DNA of 64,000 nucleotides from Saccharopolyspora aridisoli (GTDB lineage: Bacteria; Actinomycetota; Actinomycetes; Mycobacteriales; Pseudonocardiaceae): positions 158,758 through 222,757 of the forward strand of contig NZ_SMKV01000006.1 of NCBI RefSeq assembly GCF_004348445.1. Reading direction: 5' to 3'. Both the position numbers and the translations under genes were made by a program. Positions 15,911 to 23,977 of the stretch are shown one piece after another. Numbering within the stretch: the first letter of the stretch is position 1; every line of letters begins with the position of its first letter. Below the pieces are notes generated by a model. The model was not told the DNA's origin, ran no database searches, and saw only the letters and a list, made by a program, of their open reading frames with translations.

Positions 15911-17938
15911 TCAAGCAGCCAACCCGCTGTCACCGCTGACGGCGCGCACGACTCCGGCGACGTGTTCGGCGGAGAGCTCTTCGAGCCGCAGGCTGGGTCC
16001 GCCCAGGGCTGTGGCCACCTGGTTCGCCAGTCCGAGCTTGACAGGGCCGTTCTCGCAGTCGACGACCACGGAGGCGGTTCCGGTATTGGCGAGCGCGCGT
16101 GCGGCGCGCAGGGCGTCGTCGACGGCCTGCTTGCTCCCGGTGGCTCCTCGGACGCCGACGGTGGCCTTGCCGTCGGTGAGCAGCACGACGAGCGGCCGGC
16201 GCTGCGGGTCGCGGGTGCTCTCGGTCTGGATGAGGTGCTTGGTGCGCAGCAGTCCGTCGGCGAGCGGGGTGCGTCCGCCGGTGCGCATCCGGCGGAGCCG
16301 GGCGGCGGCGATGTCGACCGACGAGGTGGGCGGCAGGGCGACTTCAGCCTCGTCGCCGCGGAAGGTGATCACTCCTACCTTGTCCCGCCGCTGGTACGCG
16401 TCGCGCAGCAGGGACATGACAGCGCCGCTGACGGCGGTCATCCGGTCGCGGGCGGCCATCGAGCCGGAGGCGTCGACGGCGAAGAGCACGAGGTTGCCTT
16501 CGCGGCCTTCGCGCAGGGATCGGCGGACGTCGTCGGAGCGCAGGACCAAGCCGGGTCCGCTGCGTCCGCGCGCGGCTTGGTGGGGCGCGGCCGCGGCGAG
16601 AGTAGCGGTGACGTGCAGTCCGTGGCCGTCGACGGTGGTGGCGCGGGTGGTGCGTCCGCTGCGGGAGCGTGCGCGGGACCGACGGCCGGGTGCGCCTTCG
16701 CCGAGTCCGGGCACTTCCAGCAACCGTGCGCGGAACGACTGCCCGGCGCCGACTGGGGCGCGTTCGGAGTCGCCGCCACCGGTCTGCTGCTCCTGCTCCT
16801 CGCCGCCTCCGCCTCCGGTGGGTCCGGTGGGCTCGTCCTGGGGTTCGCCGCCTCCACCGGGACCGCCGTCGGGTCCTCCGTCGGGGTCGTCGTCGGGGTC
16901 TTCCGGCGGCTGGTCCTCGGATTGCTCCGCAGCGTCGGAGAGGGCCTGTTGAAGCTGGTCCTCGGCCATGCCGGGTTCGTCGAACGGGTCGCGGCGGCGC
17001 CGGTGCGGCAAGGCCAGGCGGGCCCCGGCTTCGACGTCCTCTTCGGTGACGGCGTCGGCGCCGCGCCAGGCCGCGTGGGCGATGGCGGTGCGCGCCAGCA
17101 CCAGGTCGGCGCGCATGCCGTCGACGTCGAAGGCCGCGCACAGCGCGGAGATCCGGCGCAGTTCGGAGTCGGGCAGCACGACGTTCTCGACGCGGGAACG
17201 GGCGGCGCGGATGTGCTCGGCGAGTTCGGCGTCGGTGTCGGCCCACTGGGCGGCGAACCCTGCGGGGTCGGCTTCGAAGGCGAGCCGCCGACGGACGACC
17301 TCCGTGCGGGTGCCGACCTCGCGGGAGGCGGCGACCTGCACGGTGAGCCCGAAGCGGTCGAGCAGCTGCGGCCGGAGCTCACCCTCCTCCGGGTTCATGG
17401 TGCCGACCAGCAGGAACGACGACGCGTGCGAGACGGACACGCCGTCGCGCTCGACGTGGGCGCGGCCCATGGCGGCGGCGTCGAGCAGCAGGTCCACGAG
17501 GTGGTCGTGCAGCAGGTTGACCTCGTCGACGTAAAGCACGCCGCGGTGCGCTCCGGCGAGCAGGCCGGGCTGGAAGGCGCGGACGCCTTCGGTCAGGGCG
17601 CGTTCGAGGTCGAGCGAGCCGATGAGCCGGTCCTCGGTGGCGCCGACGGGCAGTTCGACGAGCTGCGCGGGCCGGCGGGTGGCGGTGCCGCCGTGCGGTG
17701 CGTCGGGGCACTGCGGGTCGGGCGCCACGGGGTCGCAGCCGAAGCGGCAGTCGTCGACGACGTCCAGCGACGGCAGCAGCGAGGCGAGGGCGCGCACGAC
17801 GGTCGACTTGGCCGTGCCCTTCTCGCCGCGCACCAGAACACCGCCGATGCGCGGGTGCACCGCGTTGAGCAGCAGCGCGAGCCGCAGGTCGTCATGGCCG
17901 ACCACGGCGGAGAAGGGGAAGCGAGGGGCAGCGGACAT
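15911..17938 (-). CDS. Fused ChlI-ChlD type chelatase motor subunit (cobaltochelatase partner of CobN)
   Basis: 675 residues from ATG 17938. The N-terminal half is an AAA+ ATPase with P-loop GEKGTAKST near residue 39 and Walker [11 protein letters not shown]. The middle (about 330-420) is an acidic, Pro/Gly-rich linker. The C-terminal half is a von Willebrand A domain with the MIDAS motif DASGSM. This layout is the BchI-BchD/ChlID arrangement. In actinobacteria such fusions, rather than CobS/CobT, are thought to power CobN in ATP-dependent cobalt insertion into hydrogenobyrinate diamide. A cobalamin riboswitch sits directly upstream, which strongly supports the B12 assignment over magnesium chelation. 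The product converges on the MFS gene. Confidence 0.9.
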   Translation of the reverse strand: MSAAPRFPFSAVVGHDDLRLALLLNAVHPRIGGVLVRGEKGTAKSTVVRALASLLPSLDVVDDCRFGCDPVAPDPQCPDAPHGGTATRRPAQLVELPVGATEDRLIGSLDLERALTEGVRAFQPGLLAGAHRGVLYVDEVNLLHDHLVDLLLDAAAMGRAHVERDGVSVSHASSFLLVGTMNPEEGELRPQLLDRFGLTVQVAASREVGTRTEVVRRRLAFEADPAGFAAQWADTDAELAEHIRAARSRVENVVLPDSELRRISALCAAFDVDGMRADLVLARTAIAHAAWRGADAVTEEDVEAGARLALPHRRRRDPFDEPGMAEDQLQQALSDAAEQSEDQPPEDPDDDPDGGPDGGPGGGGEPQDEPTGPTGGGGGEEQEQQTGGGDSERAPVGAGQSFRARLLEVPGLGEGAPGRRSRARSRSGRTTRATTVDGHGLHVTATLAAAAPHQAARGRSGPGLVLRSDDVRRSLREGREGNLVLFAVDASGSMAARDRMTAVSGAVMSLLRDAYQRRDKVGVITFRGDEAEVALPPTSSVDIAAARLRRMRTGGRTPLADGLLRTKHLIQTESTRDPQRRPLVVLLTDGKATVGVRGATGSKQAVDDALRAARALANTGTASVVVDCENGPVKLGLANQVATALGGPSLRLEELSAEHVAGVVRAVSGDSGLAA

Positions 17939-17985
17939 GCCGGTGTGGTTCCTTCCTCGGGGTGCGGACGCCCCGCTGTCGGGAA

Positions 17986-18133
17986 CAAGGGGCCGCAGTG
18001 TCCTGACTCCCGGATCGTCACGTCCCTCCGGCCTTCCCAGGTCACCCCGGTGGCTCGCGCGGGAGGTCCGCTCCCCGGTCACAGTGGCGCCGACCGTGCC
18101 GGACTCGCACCGGCTTCCTGCCAACACCCCTTG
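17986..18133 (-). promoter_or_regulatory. Cobalamin riboswitch 2 (upstream of chelatase ChlID)
   Basis: On the minus strand the core reads GGAAGCCGGUGCGAGUCC, GCCACUGUGACCGGGGAGCG, GGGAAGGCCGG and GGGAGUCAGGACACUGCGG. A clear P1 stem closes it: CAAGGGG at 18127-18133 (minus sense) pairs with CCCCUUG at 17986-17992. The chelatase ATG is 48 bases downstream, with GAGGAAGG in between. The element is shorter than copy 1 but has all core blocks. Confidence 0.94.
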
Positions 18134-18226
18134 CAAGCGGATTCACCGACATCGTCCCAGACGTCGATCAAGCACCCAACCTTCCGGCGCCGCAACTCAC
18201 AGTTCGGAGTTGGCGGTGGTCGTTCC

Positions 18227-18254
18227 GCGTGGCGGTGCCGGTGGCAGAACCCGC
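18227..18254 (+). repeat. 28-nt intergenic motif, copy 2
   Basis: GCGTGGCGGTGC followed by CGGTGGCAGAACCCGC, nearly the same as 14164-14191. Its complement contains CGGCACCGCCGCGGGTTCTG, which is also present in the structured repeat at 15610-15632. It lies between the GNAT gene and riboswitch 2. Confidence 0.5.
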
Positions 18255-18310
18255 GGCGGTGCCGAGCTGAGTTCCACACCTGCAACAGCGGCTCACGCCG
18301 CGAAGGCGCC

Positions 18311-18793
18311 TCAGCGACCAGCGATGACGCCCGCGCGGCGGGGTTCGCGTCGCATGTCGACGTGCGGAATTCCGTCTTCGAGGTACTCGTCCCCGGTCTC
18401 GACGAAGCCGAAGGAGGCGTAGAAGTCCTTGGCGTAGGTCTGGGAGGACAGCACGGCTGGCGAGTTCTGCACCTCCGCGACGACGGCGCGCATCAGCTTG
18501 CGGCCGATGCCCAGGCCGCGGGCGCTCCTGGCGGTGCAGACGCGGCCGATGCGGTAGGTGCCGTCGGGGTCTTCCAGCAGCCGCAGGTACCCGAGCACGT
18601 AGTCGTCGGCGGAGTCGACCCAGAAGTGGCGGGTGGAGTCCTCCAAGTCGCGCCCGTCGAGCTCGAGGTAGGGGCATTCCTGCTCGACGACGAAGACGTC
18701 GACCCGCAGCCGCAGCATCCGGTAGAAGTCGGAGGCGTCGAGGTCTGCGGTGTAGGCGCGTTGCACGGCGGTCGCGAGCGGCTGAAGGGTCAC
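18311..18793 (-). CDS. ElaA-family GNAT acetyltransferase
   Basis: 160 residues. The segment MLRLRVDVFVVEQECPYLELDGRD (given here as VFVVEQECPYLELDGRD for the diagnostic part) is the ElaA hallmark. The acetyl-CoA loop RSARGLGIGRKLM lies near residue 100 and a C-terminal GDEYLEDGIPHVDM is also typical. The target is unknown. The start is uncertain: GTG at 18793 gives the family length but has only a weak GGTAAGG immediately upstream. The gene is monocistronic, upstream of the second riboswitch, and not obviously linked to B12. Confidence 0.85.
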   Translation of the reverse strand: MTLQPLATAVQRAYTADLDASDFYRMLRLRVDVFVVEQECPYLELDGRDLEDSTRHFWVDSADDYVLGYLRLLEDPDGTYRIGRVCTARSARGLGIGRKLMRAVVAEVQNSPAVLSSQTYAKDFYASFGFVETGDEYLEDGIPHVDMRREPRRAGVIAGR

Positions 18794-18872
18794 CCTTACC
18801 TGGATATCACAGGACTTCCCGGTTTCCCGCACTCGCAAGCGGCGGGAGTTGTGCAGACCACTCGCCCACCGC

Positions 18873-19691
18873 TCACAACGGGTAGTTCGACAGCCTGGTG
18901 TAGACGCCGGGCGTGCCGGGACGACCGCAGCCGGTGCCGTAGGACACCACGCCGATGAGCCGCCCACCTGCCACGATCGGCCCGCCGGAGTCACCTGCGC
19001 AGGCGTCGCGCCCGCCTTCGGGATACCCGGCGCAGAACATGCTTCGCGGGTCGTAGTCCGGGTAGGCCGAGCGGCAGGCGTCATCGGCGGCGACGGGCAC
19101 CTCTACGGAGCGCAGGCTGTCCGAGTTGGGACCGTTCTCACTGGTCCGACCCCATCCGTAGACGCGGGCCATGCTGCCCGGCTCGTACGGCGCGGTCTCG
19201 CCGGGCGCGACCACCGGCAGCGGACGCTGCGGCAGTGGAGCGCTGAGCTCGAGCACGGCGAGGTCGTCGCCGGTGGTGAAGTCCTCGTAACGCGGGTGCA
19301 CCCACACGTCGTCGACCTCGGCTTCGGTGCCCTGCGAGCTGCGCAGGTCGGTGCGCCCGGCGATCACGCGGACGTCCTCGGGCGAGCGTTCAACCCCGGT
19401 GAGCGGATCGTGCGCGCAGTGCGCCGCGGTGACGACCTCGCCCGCGCGGATCAGGGTGCCGCCGCAGAACTGGTTGCCGTACCGGTCGGTCAGCGCGACC
19501 ACCCAGGGAGCATCGTCGGTGGTGGCGCCCGCGCCGCTGAGGATGCGGGACTGCGGCTGGTCGTCCCCGGTGATCGCCTTCTCCGCGTGGGCAGCGGGGC
19601 TCGCGCCCGCCAGAGCGGTGACCGCTCCGGCGATGGCGAGCGCGCGCAGCGCACGGGTCTTGTCGGCAGGTCCCTGTTCGTCGCGGCCCAA
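18873..19691 (-). CDS. Secreted trypsin-like serine protease (S1A)
   Basis: 272 residues. An N-terminal signal peptide (basic start, hydrophobic ALRALAIAGAVTALAG, cleavage near AHA-EK) is followed by a short propeptide and ILSGAGAT. The catalytic triad is complete: His in TAAHC, Asp in DDLAVLEL, Ser in GDSGGP. The specificity pocket has Asp six residues before Ser (RDACAGDSGGP), predicting cleavage after Arg/Lys. The start is a TTG at 19691 with GGAGG about 9 bases upstream, which supports it. The mature N-terminus begins ILSG, not IVGG as in the second protease at 22.9 kb, with which it shares roughly half its residues by eye. Confidence 0.9.
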   Translation of the reverse strand: MGRDEQGPADKTRALRALAIAGAVTALAGASPAAHAEKAITGDDQPQSRILSGAGATTDDAPWVVALTDRYGNQFCGGTLIRAGEVVTAAHCAHDPLTGVERSPEDVRVIAGRTDLRSSQGTEAEVDDVWVHPRYEDFTTGDDLAVLELSAPLPQRPLPVVAPGETAPYEPGSMARVYGWGRTSENGPNSDSLRSVEVPVAADDACRSAYPDYDPRSMFCAGYPEGGRDACAGDSGGPIVAGGRLIGVVSYGTGCGRPGTPGVYTRLSNYPL

Positions 19692-19779
19692 AGTCGGTGC
19701 CTCCAGCTGTCGCGGTCATCGGAGCGGACACACCGTAATCACCCGCACACAGGAACATCACGAGTCGCAACTCACAGCT

Positions 19780-19835
19780 TGGCAGGAAAATATTTCGTTA
19801 AAATCGACTTAGCAAGAAGATTATTTCGCGAATGT
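19780..19835. other. AT-rich island in the protease/LysE intergenic region
   Basis: About 55 bp with far lower GC than anything near it, containing AAAATATTTCGTTAAAATCG and a second TATTTCG 29 bases later. It lies between the divergently oriented protease and LysE genes. A promoter or operator is the simplest reading. No gene is seen in the 297-bp gap. Confidence 0.4.
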
Positions 19836-19988
19836 CGCCGTTGACAGTCGCGCCTCCATCCCAGGGCATCGCGGAACCGGCGTACCTCCAACACCGGCAC
19901 CCGCCGATCTCACCTGTCCGGATGACGAGATGAACCTGATCAAGCGATGCGGCAGCGCATGCTGCCCGAAGTGGGGAGGAATTCCGCC

Positions 19989-20615
19989 GTGCTCCTGGAC
20001 CCGACGCCGTTGCCCGCCTTCCTGCTGGCGAGCGCGGTCGTGATCATCACACCGGGAGTGGACGTCTTCCTGCTGTTGCGCACGTCGCTGAACCACGGCC
20101 GCAAAGCGGGCCTGCTGGCGCTGGTCGGGATCCACAGCGCCAGCGCGCTGCAGGTCGCGCTGGTCATCTCCGGGCTGGGCGCGCTGATCACCAAGGCGCC
20201 GGGCGCGCTCGTGGCCCTGAAGTGGGTGGGCGCGGCCTACCTGCTCTACCTCGCGGCCACCATCGTGCGCGGGTACTGGCTGACCAAGCGCGAGTCCGGC
20301 TCGCTGGACGTTACGCCGCCGGAGGACGTCAACCCCTACCTGCGCGGCCTGCTCAGCAACCTGACCAACCCGAAGATGCTGCTGTTCAGCCTCGCGTTCC
20401 TGCCGCAGTTCGTCGGTTCGTCCACGCAGCCGGCGCTCCAGCTGGTCGCGCTGGGCGTGGTGTTCCTGGTGCTGGCGGCGATCTGGGAGGTCACCATCGT
20501 GCTGGCCGCCGCCGGGATCGCCGACCGGCTAAAGAACCCCCGCGTCTCGAAGTCGCTGGACGCGTTGAGCGCGACGGCTTTCGTGACCATCTCGATCGGT
20601 CTCGTCGCGAGCTGA
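19989..20615 (+). CDS. LysE/RhtB-family amino-acid exporter
   Basis: 208 residues, the standard size. The N-terminal half has the family signature IITPGVDVFLLLRTSLNHGRKAGLLALVG split around residues 17-45, followed by GIHSASALQVALV and LKWVGAAYLLYLA. About six membrane segments are predicted. These proteins export basic or neutral amino acids and related metabolites. The start is GTG 19989 because GGGAGG is 9 bases upstream; an upstream ATG lacks a site. Its 3' end overlaps the converging MFS gene by 87 bp, an unusually long convergent overlap. Confidence 0.88.
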   Translation: MLLDPTPLPAFLLASAVVIITPGVDVFLLLRTSLNHGRKAGLLALVGIHSASALQVALVISGLGALITKAPGALVALKWVGAAYLLYLAATIVRGYWLTKRESGSLDVTPPEDVNPYLRGLLSNLTNPKMLLFSLAFLPQFVGSSTQPALQLVALGVVFLVLAAIWEVTIVLAAAGIADRLKNPRVSKSLDALSATAFVTISIGLVAS

Positions 20616-21749
20616 CAAGAGGGTCAGCAGCGCCAGCCCTGCCAGCACGAGCAGCACCACCGGCACCGCCACCACACCCGACAGCAGGCTGATCACGAAC
20701 GGCGTGCAGAAGCCCAGGTAGGCCAGCACCCACATGATCGCGGTCAGCCCGGCCAGCTCGGACGGTCCGGCGATGCGGCCGACCACCGTGAGGCAGTAGG
20801 TCGAGACGAAGCCGTATCCGGTGCCCAGCGTCAGCGCGGCGAGCAGGCCCAGCCACGGCTGCGCCTGCCACGCTGCGACGGCGGCCAGCACGAGCCCGGA
20901 GGCTGTCGCCAGCAGCCCGAACACGGCCGTCGCCCGCACCCCGCGCTGGGCGATCCGGCGAGCCCAGGGCTGCACGACCGCGCCGAAACCGGGCGCGCAC
21001 AGCGTCGACACCCCCGCGTAGAGCACCTCGTAGTCGGGCGCGTGGACGGTGACCTGGGCGGGGAGCACGGCGAAACCGACAGTGGGGCACAGGAAGATCC
21101 ACGGCGCCACCGGCGCCACCCGGCGGAGGAACCGGGGATCGCGGGCCCCCTTGCCGCGCGGCGTCCCGGCCGTCGGCTCGATGCGCGTCTCCGGGCAGCG
21201 CAGCGCCAGCGGCAGCGTCACCGCGCACAGGATCAAGTGCGGGACGTAGGCGCAGACCAGCGGGAACGGGCCCCAGGTCGCGACCAGCGAGGACACCACG
21301 CCGCTGATGCTGAAACCGGCCGCCAGCAGCACGCCGGCCCTGCGCGCGCCGGCCCCGTCCTCGGCCGCGGTCCCGAACGGCGGGTGCGACAGATCGCGCA
21401 CCCAGGCGCTCCCGGCGGCCAGCACGGCACCGGTGCTCACACCGACGATCAGCCGCCCGGCGATCAACCACGGCACCACGTGCGCCCCGAGCATCAGCGC
21501 CACCGTGGCCAGGGCGCTGAGCACGATCGCCCAGATCACCACCGGCTTGCGCCCGCGCCGATCGGCCAGCGGACCCCCGAACAACAGGCCGGGCACCAGC
21601 CCAACGACGTAGAGCGCCAGCAACCCGGTCGCCGCCGACGGGCTCAGTCCCAACTCACCCCGGTAAGCCCCCAGCAGCGGGGAGAACTGGTTCGCACCCC
21701 ACCCGGCCACCATCAACAGCAGAGCGGCGGGCAACCACACGTTTCGCAC
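20529..21749 (-). CDS. MFS transporter
   Basis: 406 residues, twelve hydrophobic segments. The loop between TM2 and TM3 (GGPLADRRGRKPVV) is a clean MFS motif A. The substrate is unknown. The start is taken as GTG at 21749 (VRNVWLPAALL); upstream in-frame sequence is arginine-rich and not membrane-like. It is divergent from the LysR gene with a 254-bp gap that holds an inverted repeat, so the LysR protein may regulate it. The C-terminal tail runs 87 bp into the converging LysE gene. A bacterial MFS of this type often follows a LysR regulator of the same orientation logic. Confidence 0.86.
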   Translation of the reverse strand: MRNVWLPAALLLMVAGWGANQFSPLLGAYRGELGLSPSAATGLLALYVVGLVPGLLFGGPLADRRGRKPVVIWAIVLSALATVALMLGAHVVPWLIAGRLIVGVSTGAVLAAGSAWVRDLSHPPFGTAAEDGAGARRAGVLLAAGFSISGVVSSLVATWGPFPLVCAYVPHLILCAVTLPLALRCPETRIEPTAGTPRGKGARDPRFLRRVAPVAPWIFLCPTVGFAVLPAQVTVHAPDYEVLYAGVSTLCAPGFGAVVQPWARRIAQRGVRATAVFGLLATASGLVLAAVAAWQAQPWLGLLAALTLGTGYGFVSTYCLTVVGRIAGPSELAGLTAIMWVLAYLGFCTPFVISLLSGVVAVPVVLLVLAGLALLTLLSARDETDRDGHESRRAQRVQRLRDAGVL

Positions 21750-21842
21750 ACCTGAAGTTCTACGCGCCGCACCCCACCACAGGCACCGACCGTTCGGATT
21801 TCCCGAACGACGGGGCTTTTCACCCCTCCGCCGCTGGGGTGC

Positions 21843-21905
21843 GGTTCTGGTTTCGAACTGACCGGGCGAAACCGACATCGACCATGGGTCGCTCGGACCA
21901 GAACC
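21843..21905. repeat. Imperfect inverted repeat with dispersed motif copy B
   Basis: GGTTCTGGT at 21843-21851 is mirrored by ACCAGAACC at 21897-21905, and the inner bases pair partly (TTCGAACTGACC against GGGTCGCTCGG). The right arm, read on the minus strand, is the dispersed motif also seen at 7613 and 58706. It lies between divergent MFS and LysR genes, and so could be an operator or simply a repeat element. Confidence 0.55.
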
Positions 21906-22003
21906 GCCCGCTGCCGGGCACACCGACACTCGTGGCGCGCATCTTCCGTCGAGTGCGCCTCATTTCGGTGGCTCCCACGATCGCCCGGCCGTACGTTGCC
22001 CGC

Positions 22004-22915
22004 ATGGACTTGCGGCGCTTGGAGACGTTGCTGGTGGTGGCCGACGAGGAGCACTTCGGCCGGGCCGCCGAGCGGTTGTTCCTGGCCAAGGCCACCGTGA
22101 CCGAGCACGTCAAGCAGCTGGAGCAGGACTTCGGAACGCCGCTGCTGCACCGCAACCCGGTGCGCCTGACCCCCGCGGGCCACCGGCTCGCCCGGCACGC
22201 CCGCGCGCTGCTCGCCGCAGCCGACATCGCCCGCGCGGACGTCGCCGAAGCCGTATCGACCGAGCCGCGGACGCTGCGGGTCGGAGTCATGGGGCACGGT
22301 TCGGCGGAGCTGACACCAGCGACCGCGCAGGCGTTCCGGATGGCCCACCCCGAGATCGACCTGCGGCTGGTGCCGCTGGACTTCACCGAGCACGTGTCCG
22401 CGCTGCTGGAGCACCGCGTGGACGTGGCCTTCGTGCGCCCGGCCCCGGTGGACGAGCGCGTCGAGGTCGACGTGCTGACCACCGAGCGGCGCATCGTGGT
22501 GGTCTCGGCTCGCTGGGAGCTGGCCGACGCACCCGAGGTGCGGCTTGCCGACGTGCTCGACCTGCCGTTCATCCGGCTGCCCGAGCGCACGCCGCGCCCG
22601 TTCACCGACTACCTGTACTTCACCGCGGCGCGGGGTGGTGAGGCCCCCCGCCGCGGTCGCGACGACGCGGTCACGCCGCACGAGGTGCTCGCCACGGCGG
22701 CCGCCGGACGCGGTGCGGGTTCGGCGCTGGCATCCTTCGAGCGCTTCTACCCGTGGCCCGGCACCAGGTGCGTTCCGGTCGCGGACGCGCCGTGGGAGCA
22801 CAGCGTGCTGGTCAGCCGCGCAGGCGACGAGGATCCGCAGGTGCGTGCCTTCCGGGCCTTGGCCACTGGACTCGCCCGCGAACTCGGCCCCGGGCTGCGG
22901 CTGACCCCGGTGTGA
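22004..22915 (+). CDS. LysR-family transcriptional regulator
   Basis: 303 residues from ATG 22004 (MDLRRLETLLVVADEEHFGRAAERL). The winged-helix DNA-binding domain spans residues 1-60, with the typical AAERLFLAKATVTEHVKQLE helix-turn-helix. The rest is a periplasmic-binding-protein-like effector domain starting near residue 88 (TLRVGVMGHGSAELTP). The effector is unknown. It is divergent from an MFS gene, a common regulator-target arrangement. It ends 18 bp before the converging protease gene. An upstream in-frame extension exists but does not look like protein. Confidence 0.9.
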   Translation: MDLRRLETLLVVADEEHFGRAAERLFLAKATVTEHVKQLEQDFGTPLLHRNPVRLTPAGHRLARHARALLAAADIARADVAEAVSTEPRTLRVGVMGHGSAELTPATAQAFRMAHPEIDLRLVPLDFTEHVSALLEHRVDVAFVRPAPVDERVEVDVLTTERRIVVVSARWELADAPEVRLADVLDLPFIRLPERTPRPFTDYLYFTAARGGEAPRRGRDDAVTPHEVLATAAAGRGAGSALASFERFYPWPGTRCVPVADAPWEHSVLVSRAGDEDPQVRAFRALATGLARELGPGLRLTPV

Positions 22916-22933
22916 TCCGTGCTCGCCCCGTGA

Positions 22934-23737
22934 TCAGTGCTGCGCCGTGAGCTGGGCCTGGATGTCGGCTTCGTAGGTTGCGGTGCGGGTGTAGACGCCC
23001 GGGTTGCCCGGCCTCGCGCAGCCGTTGCCGGTGGAGACGATGCCGACGATCTTGCCGTCGACCACCAGCGGCCCGCCGGAGTCGCCCTGGCAGCTGTCGA
23101 TGCCGCCTTCGGGGTATCCGGCGCAGACCATCGCCTGCGGGTCGTACTGGCCGTACGCCTGCTCGCAATCGGCGTCGGAGGTCAGCGGGACCTCGGCCTT
23201 CTGCAGGGTGTCCGAGGCGTCGCCGCCTTCTGAGGTTGCGCCCCAGCCGAGCACGGTCGCCATCCGGCCCGCCTCGTAGGAGGCGGTGTCGGCCGGTGTG
23301 GCCACCGGCAGCGGGGCCTGCGGGAGCTCCTGCTCGAGGGTCAGCACCCCCACGTCGGCCCCTGTGTTGGCGTCCTGGTAGTTCGGGTGGACCCAGATGT
23401 CGGTGACCGGGACCTCGACGCCGTCGGTGGAGGACTTGCTCTCCCGGCCTGCCACCACCCGCACCGACGCGGGCCGCTCGCCCTTGACGCAGTGCGCCGC
23501 CGTGATGACCTTGTTCGCCGCGCCGATGGTGCCCCCGCAGAACTGGTTGCCCTCGGCATCGGCCAGGTAGACCACCCACGGGTGGTCGGCGATCGGAGCC
23601 GCTTGTCCCCCGACGATCGGTGGCGCAGCGGTCCCCTGCTCGCCGGCGTTGGCCGAGGTGGCCAGCAGACCACCGATCAGGCCGATCGCCGCCAGCGCTC
23701 CGGTCGCCGCCCGCATCCCGAGTTCGTACTCCGCCAT
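22934..23737 (-). CDS. Secreted trypsin-like serine protease (S1A)
   Basis: 267 residues with a signal peptide (AATGALAAIGLIGGLLATSANA) and the zymogen junction before IVGGQAAPIADHPW. The catalytic triad is intact: TAAHC, TGADVGVLTL, GDSGGP. The pocket residue at S-6 is Asp (IDSCQGDSGGP), predicting Arg/Lys specificity. Three disulphide pairs expected of bacterial trypsins can be placed. ATG at 23737 follows GAGGAGAC 5 bases upstream. It resembles the protease at 18.9-19.7 kb, especially around MVCAGYPEGG, so the two probably arose by duplication, although four genes now lie between. Confidence 0.92.
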   Translation of the reverse strand: MAEYELGMRAATGALAAIGLIGGLLATSANAGEQGTAAPPIVGGQAAPIADHPWVVYLADAEGNQFCGGTIGAANKVITAAHCVKGERPASVRVVAGRESKSSTDGVEVPVTDIWVHPNYQDANTGADVGVLTLEQELPQAPLPVATPADTASYEAGRMATVLGWGATSEGGDASDTLQKAEVPLTSDADCEQAYGQYDPQAMVCAGYPEGGIDSCQGDSGGPLVVDGKIVGIVSTGNGCARPGNPGVYTRTATYEADIQAQLTAQH

Positions 23738-23942
23738 GGTTCGTCTCCTCCCCGGAGCCTTCCGGCGGCCGTCCGACCGCCGCTCCGGCTCGTCCAAAGT
23801 GTCCACGAGTAAGAGGAAACGAACCCTCTGCCAGATACACCTCGGCCAGGAGCTCAACACGAACGAGTGGAATTACACGCCACTTCCCACTCGGACGGCC
23901 CAACGATTCGGTCCACTGTGGATGGTCAACGGGAGATGCGTG

Positions 23943-23973
23943 CCACCCGGGACGGCGCAGCCGGCCCGGGTGG
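23943..23973 (-). terminator. Probable terminator after cobN
   Basis: A perfect 9-bp stem (CCACCCGGG at 23943-23951, CCCGGGTGG at 23965-23973) begins 4 bases after the cobN stop codon. No T-run follows, as is common in high-GC actinobacteria. Confidence 0.6.
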
Positions 23974-23977
23974 TCGA

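Noticed and set aside
15911..17938. Magnesium chelatase for bacteriochlorophyll synthesis
   Set aside because: The fused ChlI-ChlD architecture is shared, but a cobalamin riboswitch lies directly upstream and no other photosynthesis gene is in the window. A cobalt role with CobN is the better reading.
15962..18958. A long open frame (about 1000 codons) on the plus strand over the chelatase gene
   Set aside because: It is antisense to the fused ChlID protein, whose motifs are all intact. The composition is that of an antisense shadow and it spans a riboswitch.
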